A stretch of DNA of 64,000 nucleotides from Orrella sp037026685 (GTDB lineage Bacteria; Pseudomonadota; Gammaproteobacteria; Burkholderiales; Burkholderiaceae_B): assembly GCF_037026685.1 (NCBI RefSeq), contig NZ_JBANET010000009.1, positions 74,899-138,898 on the forward strand. Reading direction: 5' to 3'. The notes under the pieces are model-generated. The model was given only the letters and a program-made list of their open reading frames with translations, did not search any database and was not told the origin of the DNA. Of the stretch, positions 7,295 through 16,178 are shown piece by piece (positions within the stretch are counted from its first letter, which is position 1; each line of letters begins with the position of its first letter). A program made the position numbers and the translations under genes.

Positions 7295-9142
7295 ATGAAC
7301 GATCGCCTCCACTCCGCCGCCCTGGCCAGCCTGGCCGCCCCGTCCCCGGACGCCTCCCAACCGCCTGCCGCCCGCAACGGCGCGCAGATCCTGCTGGACA
7401 CCCTGATCGAATGCGGCGTGGACACGGTCTTCGGCTACCCGGGCGGGGCCGTGCTGCCGCTGTATGACGCGCTGCATGCCGAACCGCGCCTGCGCCACGT
7501 GCTGGTGCGCCACGAGCAGGCGGCCGTGCATGCGGCCGAGGGCTACGCCCGCACCACCGGGCGGACCGGCGTGGTGCTGGTCACCTCGGGGCCCGGGATG
7601 GCCAACACCACCTCGGGGCTGCTCGATGCCATGTGCGACTCCATCCCGGTGCTGTGCATCAGCGGCCAGGTGGCGACCACGGCCATCGGCACCGACGCCT
7701 TCCAGGAGTGCGATGCGCTGGGCATCTCGCGTTCGATCACCAAGTGGAATACGCAGGTGCAGGCGGCTGCCGACGTGGCCGACGTGGTGCGCCGCGCGAT
7801 GGCGCTGACCCGCCAGGGCCGGCCCGGGCCGGTGCTGGTGGACGTGCCCAAGGACGTGCAGCTGGCCCTGCCGGCCCACGGCGGCGTGATGGAGGCGGCG
7901 CACACGCAGGCCGCGCAGGCCCGGGCGCGCCGCCATGCCCGCCGCGCCACCCCCAAGCTGCCGGCCTCGGCGCTGCGCCGCGCCGCGCAGATGATCCGCG
8001 AGGCGCGCCGGCCGGTGTTCTATGGCGGGGGCGGGCTGATCAATTCGGGCACCGCCGCCTGCCAGGCCTATACGCAGCTGGTGCGCGAGACCGGCGCGCC
8101 CTGCACGCTTACGTTGATGGGCCTGGGCGCGTTTCCGGCCAGCGATCCGCAGTTCGTCGGCATGCTGGGCATGCACGGCACGCTGGAGGCCAACCTGGCC
8201 ATGCACGAGGCCGACCTGGTGGTCTGCGTGGGCGCGCGTTTTGACGACCGCATCACCGGCAAGCTTTCCGAGTTCTGCCCGCACGCGCGCAAGATACACC
8301 TGGACATCGACCCGACCTCCATCAACAAGGTGGTGCGTGTGGACGTGGCCATGGTGGGAGACTGCGAGCCGCTGCTGCTGGCGCTGCGCGAGGCCGTGGC
8401 CGCGCCGGGGCCCTTGCCGGCCGCGCGGCTGGATGATTGGTGGGCGCGCATCGGCCGCTGGCGCGCGCGCGACTGCCTGGCGTACACGCCCGATGCCGCG
8501 CGCATCCTGCCCCAGCACCTGATGCATACGCTGGACGCGGCGCTGGCCGGGCGCCAGGCCATCGTCTCCACCGACGTGGGCCAGCACCAGATGTGGGCGG
8601 CGCAATACCTGAAGTTCGATGCGCCCTACCGCTGGCTGACCTCCGGCGGCGCCGGCACCATGGGCTACGGCCTGCCGGCCGCCCTGGGCGCGCAGGTGGC
8701 CCACCCCGGCCGCACCGTGGTGTGCGTCAGCGGCGATGCCTCGGTGCTGATGAACATCCAGGAGCTGGCCACCGCGCGCCAGCACCGCTGCCCGGTCAAG
8801 GTCGTGCTGTGCAACAACGGCTACATGGGCATGGTGCGCCAGTGGCAGGAGCTTATCCACGGCGGGCGGCTCAGCCACAGCTACAACGAATCGCTGCCGG
8901 ACTTCGTGGCGCTGGCACGCGCCTTCGGCTGGGGCGCCGCCCGCGTGGAGCATCCCTCGCAGCTGCAGGCCGCGCTGGACGAATGCCTGGCCTACGACGG
9001 CCCGTATTTCCTGGACGTGGTGGTGGCCCAGCAATCCAATTGCTTTCCCATGATGCCCGCGGGCGTGGGGCATCACCGGATCATGCTGGCCGAGGATCTT
9101 TGGTACGAGGACAGCGAAGCGCCGGCTTGCGCGGGCGCTTGA
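7295..9142 (+). CDS. ilvB: Acetolactate synthase large subunit (thiamine-diphosphate enzyme)
   Basis: 615 residues with the three domains of acetohydroxyacid synthase: an N-terminal ThDP pyrimidine-binding domain with the catalytic glutamate Glu74 in VRHEQAA, a central domain, and a C-terminal ThDP pyrophosphate-binding domain with GDASVLMNIQELATA and NNGYMGMVRQWQELI. It condenses two 2-oxo acids in valine, leucine and isoleucine synthesis. No small regulatory subunit gene (ilvH/N) follows, so it may be a second, catabolic or stand-alone isozyme. The first 30 residues are poorly conserved in type and no ribosome site precedes the ATG, so the true start is uncertain. Divergent from an Lrp regulator. 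Confidence 0.9.
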   Translation: MNDRLHSAALASLAAPSPDASQPPAARNGAQILLDTLIECGVDTVFGYPGGAVLPLYDALHAEPRLRHVLVRHEQAAVHAAEGYARTTGRTGVVLVTSGPGMANTTSGLLDAMCDSIPVLCISGQVATTAIGTDAFQECDALGISRSITKWNTQVQAAADVADVVRRAMALTRQGRPGPVLVDVPKDVQLALPAHGGVMEAAHTQAAQARARRHARRATPKLPASALRRAAQMIREARRPVFYGGGGLINSGTAACQAYTQLVRETGAPCTLTLMGLGAFPASDPQFVGMLGMHGTLEANLAMHEADLVVCVGARFDDRITGKLSEFCPHARKIHLDIDPTSINKVVRVDVAMVGDCEPLLLALREAVAAPGPLPAARLDDWWARIGRWRARDCLAYTPDAARILPQHLMHTLDAALAGRQAIVSTDVGQHQMWAAQYLKFDAPYRWLTSGGAGTMGYGLPAALGAQVAHPGRTVVCVSGDASVLMNIQELATARQHRCPVKVVLCNNGYMGMVRQWQELIHGGRLSHSYNESLPDFVALARAFGWGAARVEHPSQLQAALDECLAYDGPYFLDVVVAQQSNCFPMMPAGVGHHRIMLAEDLWYEDSEAPACAGA

Positions 9143-9160
9143 TGCCGCGCCGCCACAGGC

Positions 9161-10108
9161 CTAGCCGGCCGGCGCGGCCTGCGGCAGCAGCCGCACGCCC
9201 TGCCAGCGCCCGCTGTGCACCAGCTGGCGGATCAGTTCGCACAGCAAGGCCTGGACCACCTGGCAGGTGCGGCTCAATTGCGCGACCTGCGAGACGCACA
9301 GCGACATGCGGCGGGTAAAGGCCAGGTCCGAGAATGGCCGCACGGCCAGCGCCGGCGCGGCGCCTTCATGGGATTCGGCGATGGCCGACCAGGGCAGCAG
9401 CGTACAGCCGATGCCGGCCCGCACGGCGGCCAGCAGGATGGAGGCCGCGCTGGTTTCGGCCGCCAGCTTCAGCGGCAGGTTGGCGCGGCCCAGGGCCTGT
9501 TCGTAGAGCACGCGGATGGAATTCGGAAAGCTGGGCAGCATCAGCGGCAGCGCGGCCACCTCGGCCAGCGACACCGGTCCGCGGCCCGGATGGGCCGGGC
9601 CGCACACCAGCATGACGTCCTCGTCCAGGATGGGCGTGACGCGCATGCCCGGCCGGGGCCGCACCTCCATCGCCACGGCGATGTCGGTCTTTTGCTGCGC
9701 CACCGCCTCGGCCAGTTCGGCGGTGGCGCCCTCGACCAGTTCGAGCTGGATCTCGGGATAGTCGCGCGAGACCGCCTGCAGCAGCGGCACGGCCAGGATC
9801 CGCGAGGTGCTGGTGGGCAGTCCCACGGTGACGTGGCCGGCCGGCGTATCGAAGCCCTGCTGCACGGCCGATTTGGCGTCCTCCAGCTGCCGCAGGATGG
9901 CCTTGGCCTGGCGGTACAGGATTTCGCCGGCCTCGGTGGCGCGCGCGCCGGTCGGGCCGCGCACCAGCAGCGGCGTGCCCAGCTCGTCCTCGAGCTTGGC
10001 CACGTGCTGGCTCAGCGAGGGCTGGGCCACGTGCAGCGCCTGGGAGGCCGCCGTGATGCTTTCCAGTTCGACGATTCGGGTGTAGTAGCGCAGTTGCCGC
10101 AGGTCCAT
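9161..10108 (-). CDS. LysR-family transcriptional regulator
   Basis: 315 residues. The N-terminal winged helix (MDLRQLRYYTRIVELESITA, then QPSLSQHVAKLEDELGTPLLVRG) and the effector domain from about residue 90 resemble the Nac/CynR branch. It lies 61 bases downstream of the CocE-type hydrolase on the same strand and may be cotranscribed with it. It is the nearest candidate to bind the 32-bp palindrome at 12066-12097. The effector is unknown. Confidence 0.9.
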   Translation of the reverse strand: MDLRQLRYYTRIVELESITAASQALHVAQPSLSQHVAKLEDELGTPLLVRGPTGARATEAGEILYRQAKAILRQLEDAKSAVQQGFDTPAGHVTVGLPTSTSRILAVPLLQAVSRDYPEIQLELVEGATAELAEAVAQQKTDIAVAMEVRPRPGMRVTPILDEDVMLVCGPAHPGRGPVSLAEVAALPLMLPSFPNSIRVLYEQALGRANLPLKLAAETSAASILLAAVRAGIGCTLLPWSAIAESHEGAAPALAVRPFSDLAFTRRMSLCVSQVAQLSRTCQVVQALLCELIRQLVHSGRWQGVRLLPQAAPAG

Positions 10109-10169
10109 TGCCTAGGTGCCCGGTCCATGGTGTTTCCCTGCTGTGTAACACGGCCGGCCGCGCGCGGGC

Positions 10170-11999
10170 TCACGGCGCCAGGGGCAACACCAGTTCGGTG
10201 CCCTGCAGCCCGCCCAGCGCCAGGGTCACGCGCGGCGGCCGCCCGGGCGGGGTCTGGGGAAAGTGGCCGTCGTCCGCCCCGGCGATCGACAGCCGCAGGC
10301 GGCTGCCCGGCTGCAGCGTCCAGGCCACCGGCAGCAGCGGGATCTCGAAAGTCTCCGTACGTCCCGGGGTCAGGCGCTGTGCGTCGGCGCGGCTGTAGCG
10401 CCGGTAGGGCCAGCAGGTCCGGTAGTGGGGCGGGGCCTGGGCCGTGGTCCGGTGCAGGGCCCGCAGCATGCCTTCGGTGATGTAGCGCACGCTGCCATCG
10501 GGCAGTACCTCGGACAGGTATGCGAAGAACGCCGCATCGCCCTGGTCCGCGGCGGCGCGCAGCCGCAGCAGCGGGTGGCCGCACAGGGCGAGCGGGGCCT
10601 GCAGCGGCTCGGTGTCGAAGGCCGGCAGCGCCGCGCAGCGCTCGGCCCAGTCCGGGTAATAGTCTTCGATGTTGGCCGCGCCCAGGCGCTCGTAGCGGGT
10701 ATGGCGTCCGCTGCTCCAGTCGTAGCGGGTGGCCAGCACGCGCTGCGCGGCCTGGGCCGGCGCAGCTTGCAGCCGGCCTTGCGCATCGGCGTGCAGCGTG
10801 GCCTGGGCCGCGCAGGGCGGCCATTGCCCGGCGGCGCGCCAGCATTCGTCGTGCATGCTGAAGTAGTGCACCGGGGCTTCCTGCTCCAGGCCGGTCCGGC
10901 GGCCCATCAGGTGCTGGTCGAAAAAGCGCAGCACCTCGGCCAGCAGCGGGAACGCGCTGGCCGGCTGCGCGCGCCAGGGCGAGACATTGGTGCGCGCGCC
11001 GTGATCCCAGGGGCCGAGCAGCAGCCGGTCGTGCGGGCCGGCCAGGCTCAGGTAGCGCGAGATCGCGCCGTTGGCGTAGCCGCCGCCGTCGTACCAGCCC
11101 GAGATGGAATAGACCGCGACCTCGGGCCCGATCCCCGCATGGTAGTGACAGGGGCTGCAGGCGGCGATGTCCAGGGCCGCATCGTGCAGGGATGCCTCGT
11201 CGCGGAAAACGAACTGCGGCGCCAGTTCGGCCATGCTGAAGTTGTGGCGGTGCTCGGCCAGCGCCTGGGCAAGCAGGCTGCCGTCGGCGTCCTCGTCCAC
11301 CGGTTGCGGGCCTTGCAGGCGCGGGTCGTTGAAATAGGGATAGCGGGCAAGCAGGTCGCGCCTATTCTGGTCCAGGGCTTTCATCAGCGTGTCGTAGTCC
11401 TCGACCCAGACCCGCGATAGCAGGCCGCCGGGATAGAGCTGCTCGGCATAGATGTCCGAGACGGCGAACAGCGGCGCGATGGCGCGCACGGCGGGATGGC
11501 CCGAGCCGGCCAGAAAGACGGCGGCCGCGCCCAGGTAGGAGATGCCGGTCGAGCCGATCACGCCGTTGGACCAGGGCTGCTGCACGATCCAGTCGGCGAT
11601 CTGGGCATAGTCGGCGGCCTCGGCCGGCGAGCGCAGGGCATCACGCGTGCCGAAGCTCGCGCCGGTGCCGCGCACGTCCGCCACCACCACGGCGTAGCCG
11701 CGCGGCACGAACATGTCGCGGTACTTGGCCGCGTTGGGCGAGGGTTCGGCCGAGCCCGGCGGCTGGACGCGAAAGCGCCGGTTGTAGGGCGTGAAGATGG
11801 CGACCGTGGGAAAGGACGCGGGCGATGCGCCCGCGCCGCCGTCGGGCAGGTAGACGTCCACCGCGATCCGGCAGCCGTCGCGCATCGGGACATAGACCGA
11901 CAGCGGCCGCGCGGGCAGCGCATGGGTGGCGGGCCGCTCGCTCAGGTAGCGGGAAGGAGGCAGGTGCCAGGCGTTGCCGGCGAGGTCGTGATCGGACAT
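10170..11999 (-). CDS. CocE/NonD-family serine hydrolase
   Basis: 609 residues, close to the usual length of cocaine esterase/glutaryl-7-ACA acylase proteins. The N-terminal domain is an alpha/beta-hydrolase of the X-Pro dipeptidyl-peptidase S15 type: PMRDGCRIAVDVYLP at the start, nucleophile Ser154 in GISYLG, and a histidine in GPWDHGA. The C-terminal third is the beta-rich jelly-roll domain of these enzymes. No signal peptide. It probably cleaves an ester or amide bond; the substrate is unknown. A frame opening at 12086 was rejected because the conserved part begins with MSDHDL at 11999. Divergent from a Bug binding protein across a palindrome. Confidence 0.88.
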   Translation of the reverse strand: MSDHDLAGNAWHLPPSRYLSERPATHALPARPLSVYVPMRDGCRIAVDVYLPDGGAGASPASFPTVAIFTPYNRRFRVQPPGSAEPSPNAAKYRDMFVPRGYAVVVADVRGTGASFGTRDALRSPAEAADYAQIADWIVQQPWSNGVIGSTGISYLGAAAVFLAGSGHPAVRAIAPLFAVSDIYAEQLYPGGLLSRVWVEDYDTLMKALDQNRRDLLARYPYFNDPRLQGPQPVDEDADGSLLAQALAEHRHNFSMAELAPQFVFRDEASLHDAALDIAACSPCHYHAGIGPEVAVYSISGWYDGGGYANGAISRYLSLAGPHDRLLLGPWDHGARTNVSPWRAQPASAFPLLAEVLRFFDQHLMGRRTGLEQEAPVHYFSMHDECWRAAGQWPPCAAQATLHADAQGRLQAAPAQAAQRVLATRYDWSSGRHTRYERLGAANIEDYYPDWAERCAALPAFDTEPLQAPLALCGHPLLRLRAAADQGDAAFFAYLSEVLPDGSVRYITEGMLRALHRTTAQAPPHYRTCWPYRRYSRADAQRLTPGRTETFEIPLLPVAWTLQPGSRLRLSIAGADDGHFPQTPPGRPPRVTLALGGLQGTELVLPLAP

Positions 12000-12065
12000 G
12001 GGAGACAGGCTTGCGGTGTGGCGAACCGCGCCGATGATACGTAGCGCGGCGCGGCGCCCTGAAAA

Positions 12066-12097
12066 ACGAAATAACGATGGCCCCATCGTTATTTCGT
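12066..12097. promoter_or_regulatory. Perfect 32-bp palindrome between divergent genes, candidate operator
   Basis: Arm ACGAAATAACGATGG, centre CC, then the exact complementary arm: 15 of 15 pairs. It lies between the starts of the hydrolase (11999, minus) and the Bug gene (12196, plus), so it is not a terminator of either. It is AT-rich against its surroundings. It ends a few bases upstream of the likely -35 region of the Bug promoter, a usual place for an activator or shared operator. The binding protein is not shown; the LysR regulator at 9161-10108 is the nearest candidate. Confidence 0.75.
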
Positions 12098-12123
12098 ATT
12101 TGTTGCCGCGCCCCGCCGCTTCC

Positions 12124-12129
12124 TAGAAT
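12124..12129 (+). promoter_or_regulatory. Candidate -10 element of the Bug gene
   Basis: TAGAAT, 5 of 6 bases of the sigma-70 -10 box, with a weak TTGTTG at 12100-12105 as -35 (18-base spacer). Transcription would start near 12136, leaving a leader of about 60 bases before the ATG at 12196. Confidence 0.4.
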
Positions 12130-12195
12130 GCGGCAGCCTGCGAGCCAGCAGGCGGCGGCGTCCCGGCGCCGGCAACGATAGCCAGGGGAATACCT

Positions 12196-13176
12196 ATGCT
12201 CAGAAAAAACGTGCTTGCCTGCTTGGCAACCCTTGCGATGGCCGGCGCGGCGCTTGCGCCGGCCGCTGCGCAACCCTCCTATCCGGCCAGCCCGGTCAGG
12301 CTTGTCGTGCCGCAGTCGGCCGGTTCGGGTGGCGACGTGGTGGCCCGCCTGCTGGGCGAGAAGCTGGGCCAGCTGCTGGGCCAGCCCGTGGTGGTGGAAA
12401 ACCGGCCCGGCGCCAATGGCGTGATCGCGGCCTCGTTCGTGGCCAAGGCCCAGCCCGACGGCTATACGCTGCTGCTCAGCGGCTCGTCGCAGATGGTGTT
12501 CAATCCGGCGCTGTACAAGAACCTTCCCTATGACCCGCAGCGCGATTTCACCTATGTCGCGCCGGTGGTCGATACGCCCTTCGTGCTGGTGGCCAGCAAG
12601 CACAGCGGCCTGACGGCCTTCGAGCAGGTGGTCAAGGCGGCCCGCGAAAAGCCCGGCTCGCTGACCTATTCCAGCGCCGGGGCGGGCAATTCCACCCATC
12701 TTTCGACCGCGATGCTGGCCGACCAGGCCGGCATCGCGCTCCTGCACGTGCCTTTCAAGGGATCGGGTCCCGCGCTGAACGCGGTGATGGGCGGGCAGAT
12801 CGACCTGATGTCCAGCGTGGTAGGCGCCGCGCTGCCGCAGGTGCAGGCCGGCATGGTCAGGCCGCTGCTCATCATGGGCGCGGACCGCGTGGCCGAACTG
12901 CCCGGCGTGCCGACCGCGCAGTCGCTGGGACTGGACCTGCCCAAGCTGCCGAGCTGGTTTGCCTTGATGGGGCCGGCAGGCCTGCCCGGGCCGGTGGTCG
13001 AGCGCCTGGGCCAGGCCACGCGCGCGGCGCTGGCCGATCCGGAAATCGTCGCCAAGCTGCAGGCGCTGAACCTGTACGTGGTGCCGGGCACCGGCGGCGA
13101 ACTGGCCGACAGCGCCCGGCAGGACGCCAAGGTCTGGGGCGAACTGATCCAGCGCCTGGGCGTGCAGGTGGAATAG
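12196..13176 (+). CDS. Bug-family periplasmic solute-binding protein (TctC type)
   Basis: 326 residues. A signal peptide covers residues 1-25 or so (basic start MLRKN, hydrophobic core, cleavage after AAAQ or nearby). The mature protein opens with YPASPVRLVVPQSAGSGGDVV and carries VVENRPGANG and KAQPDGYTLLLSGSS, the Bug signature loops that grip a carboxylate. No TctAB genes adjoin it. It is divergent from the CocE-type hydrolase with a shared palindrome, suggesting that the hydrolase acts on the solute or its ester (inference). Ends in a strong hairpin at 13184-13217. Confidence 0.93.
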   Translation: MLRKNVLACLATLAMAGAALAPAAAQPSYPASPVRLVVPQSAGSGGDVVARLLGEKLGQLLGQPVVVENRPGANGVIAASFVAKAQPDGYTLLLSGSSQMVFNPALYKNLPYDPQRDFTYVAPVVDTPFVLVASKHSGLTAFEQVVKAAREKPGSLTYSSAGAGNSTHLSTAMLADQAGIALLHVPFKGSGPALNAVMGGQIDLMSSVVGAALPQVQAGMVRPLLIMGADRVAELPGVPTAQSLGLDLPKLPSWFALMGPAGLPGPVVERLGQATRAALADPEIVAKLQALNLYVVPGTGGELADSARQDAKVWGELIQRLGVQVE

Positions 13177-13183
13177 GGGCAAG

Positions 13184-13217
13184 CTGCCCGGGCTGCCAGG
13201 CGAGGCAGCCCGGGCAG
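13184..13217. terminator. Strong hairpin between convergent genes
   Basis: CTGCCCGGGCTGCC, loop AGGCGA, then the exact complement: a 14-bp GC-rich stem directly after the Bug stop and before the convergent SDR stop. No T-run follows on either strand, so it may act as an RNA 3'-end stabiliser or weak bidirectional terminator. Confidence 0.55.
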
Positions 13218-13247
13218 GGCATGCCTTGGGCCGCCGCAAACCGGCCT

Positions 13248-14009
13248 TCAGCCGTCCCGGTCCACCGCGAAGGGCGACCAGGCCTGGCGCACCGGCATGA
13301 TCTCCAGCCGGTTGATGTTCAGGTGCGGCGGCAGCGAGGCCACGTAGAAGATCTGCTCGGCGATGTCCTCGGCCGACATGGGCGTGGTGCCGCGGTAGAT
13401 CTTCTCGGCCGCGTCCTGGTTGCCCTTGTAGCGCACCAGCGAGAATTCGGTCTCGGCCATGCCGGGCGCGATGTCGGTCACCCGCACGCCGGTCTTGATC
13501 AGGTCGCAGCGCAGGTTGTAGCTGAACTGCTGCACGAAGGCCTTGGTGGCGCCGTACACGTGCCCGCCCGGATAGGGCCACTGGCCGGCCACCGAGCCGA
13601 TGTTGATGATGCTGGCGCCCGCGCCCGTCTCGATCAGGCGCGGCAGCAGCGCATGGGTGACGTTGACCAGTCCCGTGACGTTGGTGTCGATCATGGTCTG
13701 CCAGTCTTGCAGCGCCACCTCCTGCGCGGGCTGGGCCGCAAGCGCCAGGCCGGCGTTGTTCACCAGGGTGGTGACGGCGGTAAAAGGCCCGGGCAGGGCC
13801 TGGACCATATCGGCCACGGCTTGCGCATCGCGCACGTCCAGCACGGCCGTGTGCACGGGCACCTGGCCTTGCAACTCCTGCTTGAGCGCTTCGAGCCGGT
13901 CGGCGCGCCGGCCGCAAAGAATCAACGACCAGCCGGCCGCGGCAAAGCGCCGGGCGCTGGCGCGCCCGAAGCCGGAGGTGGCGCCGGTGATGAAGACGAC
14001 GGGTTTCAT
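13248..14009 (-). CDS. SDR-family NAD(P)-dependent oxidoreductase (YdfG-like)
   Basis: 253 residues of the classical short-chain dehydrogenase fold. Cofactor loop TGATSGFG at residues 9-16, NNAGLAL near 88, catalytic Ser in INIGSVAG and Tyr/Lys in VYGATKAF. CGRRADRLEAL after strand 2 suggests NADP(H) preference, and overall similarity is to the E. coli YdfG 3-hydroxy acid (serine/allo-threonine) dehydrogenases. It lies downstream of an amino-acid ABC transporter on the same strand with a 68-base gap, so a role in amino-acid metabolism is reasonable but not proven. Confidence 0.88.
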   Translation of the reverse strand: MKPVVFITGATSGFGRASARRFAAAGWSLILCGRRADRLEALKQELQGQVPVHTAVLDVRDAQAVADMVQALPGPFTAVTTLVNNAGLALAAQPAQEVALQDWQTMIDTNVTGLVNVTHALLPRLIETGAGASIINIGSVAGQWPYPGGHVYGATKAFVQQFSYNLRCDLIKTGVRVTDIAPGMAETEFSLVRYKGNQDAAEKIYRGTTPMSAEDIAEQIFYVASLPPHLNINRLEIMPVRQAWSPFAVDRDG

Positions 14010-14077
14010 GGGTCTGGCTTTCTCTGTTGGGTTGACGAAAGGCGCCGCGGGGCGAGAGCCCGCGCGGGCAAGGCGGG

Positions 14078-14842
14078 TCAGTCCTTGCGCTCGAGGAACT
14101 TGCGCACCCGTTCGGTGGCCGGGCGGGAAAAGAAGCTTTCCGGATCGCCCCGCTCGATGATCTGGCCGCGGTCCAGGAATACGACCTGGTCGGACACCGC
14201 GCGGGCGAAATCCATCTCGTGCGTGACCACCATCATCGTATAGCCATCGGCCGACAGGGTGCGCATGACTTCCAGCACCTCGCCCACCCGCTCCGGATCC
14301 AGGGCCGAAGTGGGCTCGTCGAACAGCAGCACCTGCGGCTCGATGGCCAGCACCCGGGCGATCGCCACGCGCTGCTTCTGTCCGCCCGAGAGCGTGTGCG
14401 GATATTGCGCGGCCTTTTCGGCCAGGCCGACCTTATCGAGCAGCGCCAGCGCTTTCTCGCGCGCCTGGGCGCGCGGCACGCCCTGCACGTGCACCGGCAC
14501 TTCCATCACGTTCTGCAGCACGTTGAAGTGCGGCCACAGGTTAAAGCCCTGGAACACCATGCCGGTGCGCGCGCGGGCGGCGGCCAGCTGGCGCGCGCGC
14601 ATGGGCTTGCCGGTGCGCTCGTCCACGCCCATGCGGTGGCCGGCCACGTAGACCTCGCCGCGGTCGGGCTGCTCCAGCCAGTTGATGCAGCGCAAAAGCG
14701 TGGACTTGCCCGAGCCCGAGGAGCCCAGGATGCTGATTACCTCGCCCTTGCGCACGGTCATGTCGATGTCGCGCAGCACCTCGTAGCCATCGAAGCTCTT
14801 GGACAGGCGCCGGATATGTACGGCAGGGATCTCGTCATTCAT
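14078..14842 (-). CDS. Polar amino-acid ABC transporter, ATP-binding subunit
   Basis: 254 residues of the HisP/GlnQ family. Walker A GSSGSGKST near residue 40, Q-loop in GMVFQGFNLWPH, signature LSGGQKQRVAIARVLA, Walker B QVLLFDEPTSALDPE, and the H-loop in VVTHEMDFARAV. It powers import through the two permeases encoded just upstream; its start overlaps the end of the first permease by 8 bases, which implies translational coupling. Last transporter gene of the four-gene minus-strand set 17069 to 14078. Confidence 0.94.
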   Translation of the reverse strand: MNDEIPAVHIRRLSKSFDGYEVLRDIDMTVRKGEVISILGSSGSGKSTLLRCINWLEQPDRGEVYVAGHRMGVDERTGKPMRARQLAAARARTGMVFQGFNLWPHFNVLQNVMEVPVHVQGVPRAQAREKALALLDKVGLAEKAAQYPHTLSGGQKQRVAIARVLAIEPQVLLFDEPTSALDPERVGEVLEVMRTLSADGYTMMVVTHEMDFARAVSDQVVFLDRGQIIERGDPESFFSRPATERVRKFLERKD

Positions 14843-15500
14843 GTTCGATGCCTCGCTTGACGCCTGGCTGCCGGGCCAGGCGCACCAGCGCTTCGATGGC
14901 CGCGCCGATGATCCAGTACAGGGCGATGGCGACCACGAAGGCCTCCACCGGAATGAAGTAGCGCGATTGCACGGCGTTGGCCGCCGCGGTCAGCTCGGCC
15001 ACGGTGATGATGCTCAGGAAGGCCGTGTCCTTCAGGCACATGATGTATTGGTTGCCCAGCACGCCGCGGGTGCGCATGGCCAGTTGCGGCAGCACGATGC
15101 GCACGAAGGCGCGCCCGCGCGTGTAGCCGTGGGCGTAGGCCGCCTCCAGCGAGCCGGGCGCCAGCGTCAGGCGCGCGCCGCGCAGGATTTCGGCCAGGTA
15201 GGCGGCGTGGTACAGGCTTAGCCCCGCCAGGCCGGCCTGCCAGGCGGTCAGGCGCAGGCCGAAGGCAGGCAGGCCGTAGTACAGCAGGTAGGCGAAGATC
15301 AGGAAGGGCAGCATGCGCATGGCGTCGATGCCCGCGCGCAGCAGCCGGCGCGCCGGGTTGTCGCGGCCTTCCAGGGCGTAGACCAGCAGGCAGCCCAGCG
15401 CGCTGGCGGCCGCGGCCGACAGCACGAACAGGACCAGCGTCGAGACGAAGCCGGCCGCGAAGGTATCGCGCGCGGACCAGACCACGGACCAGTTGCTCAT
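14835..15500 (-). CDS. Polar amino-acid ABC transporter, permease subunit
   Basis: 221 residues with several hydrophobic helices (for example FVSTLVLFVLSAAAASALGC near the start and PFLIFAYLLYYGLPAFG). The EAA loop, which contacts the ATPase, reads GSLEAAYAHGYTRGRAFVRIVLPQLA around residue 130. Family HisM/GlnP. It lies 16 bases after the other permease gene and overlaps the ATPase gene, so all belong to one operon. Confidence 0.92.
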   Translation of the reverse strand: MSNWSVVWSARDTFAAGFVSTLVLFVLSAAAASALGCLLVYALEGRDNPARRLLRAGIDAMRMLPFLIFAYLLYYGLPAFGLRLTAWQAGLAGLSLYHAAYLAEILRGARLTLAPGSLEAAYAHGYTRGRAFVRIVLPQLAMRTRGVLGNQYIMCLKDTAFLSIITVAELTAAANAVQSRYFIPVEAFVVAIALYWIIGAAIEALVRLARQPGVKRGIEHE

Positions 15501-15516
15501 TGCCTTTGCCTCCCGT

Positions 15517-16158
15517 TCAGCCGGCCAGGCGGCTGGCGTTGCGCTGGGCCCAGGCCTGCAGCCGGACCAGCACGGCGATCAGCGCCATGTAGATGGCGGC
15601 CGCGGCCAGTATCGGCGGCAGGGGCTCGTAGGTCACGGCGGCGATGCGGTTGGTGACGCGGCTCAGGTCCACCAGGCCGATGATGGCGATGGCCGGGCTG
15701 CCCTTGATCAGGAAGGACATCTCGTTGATCAGGCCGGGCAGGCTGTTTTGCACCATCTGCGGCAGCATGATGCGCCGGAACATCAGCGCCGGCGGCATGC
15801 CGCAGGCCAGGGCGGCCTCGCGCTGCTCGCGCGAGAAGCTGCGAAAGGCCGCGCGCCAGATCTCGGCGTTGAAGGCCGAGGTGTTCAGCGTCAGCGCCAG
15901 CACCGCCAGGGCCTCGCGGCTGGCCGGCAGGCCCACCGCCGGCGCGGCCAGGAACAGGAACAGCACCAGCGTGACCAGCGGAGTCACGCGCGCCAGGCTG
16001 ATCCAGGCAGCCACGATCTGGTCGATCACCGGGATGCGGGCCATCCTGAGCAGGGCCAGGCCCAGCCCCAGCACCACGCCCAGCGCGATCGACAGGCCGG
16101 AGATCCAGGCGGTCAGCCAGGCTCCTTCTAGCAGCATGCGCCAGGCGTGCGCGTCCAT
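15517..16158 (-). CDS. Polar amino-acid ABC transporter, permease subunit
   Basis: 213 residues of the HisQ/GlnP family. Helices are visible at LTAWISGLSIALGVVLGLGLALL and VTLVLFLFLAAPAVGL; the EAA coupling loop is EAALACGMPPALMFRRIMLPQM. The frame extends upstream to 16263, but MDAHAWRMLLEGAWLTAW at 16158 matches the family start and begins 20 bases after the binding-protein stop. Pairs with the second permease to form the membrane channel. Confidence 0.91.
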   Translation of the reverse strand: MDAHAWRMLLEGAWLTAWISGLSIALGVVLGLGLALLRMARIPVIDQIVAAWISLARVTPLVTLVLFLFLAAPAVGLPASREALAVLALTLNTSAFNAEIWRAAFRSFSREQREAALACGMPPALMFRRIMLPQMVQNSLPGLINEMSFLIKGSPAIAIIGLVDLSRVTNRIAAVTYEPLPPILAAAAIYMALIAVLVRLQAWAQRNASRLAG

Positions 16159-16178
16159 ATGGGTCGCCCGCGCCCGTG

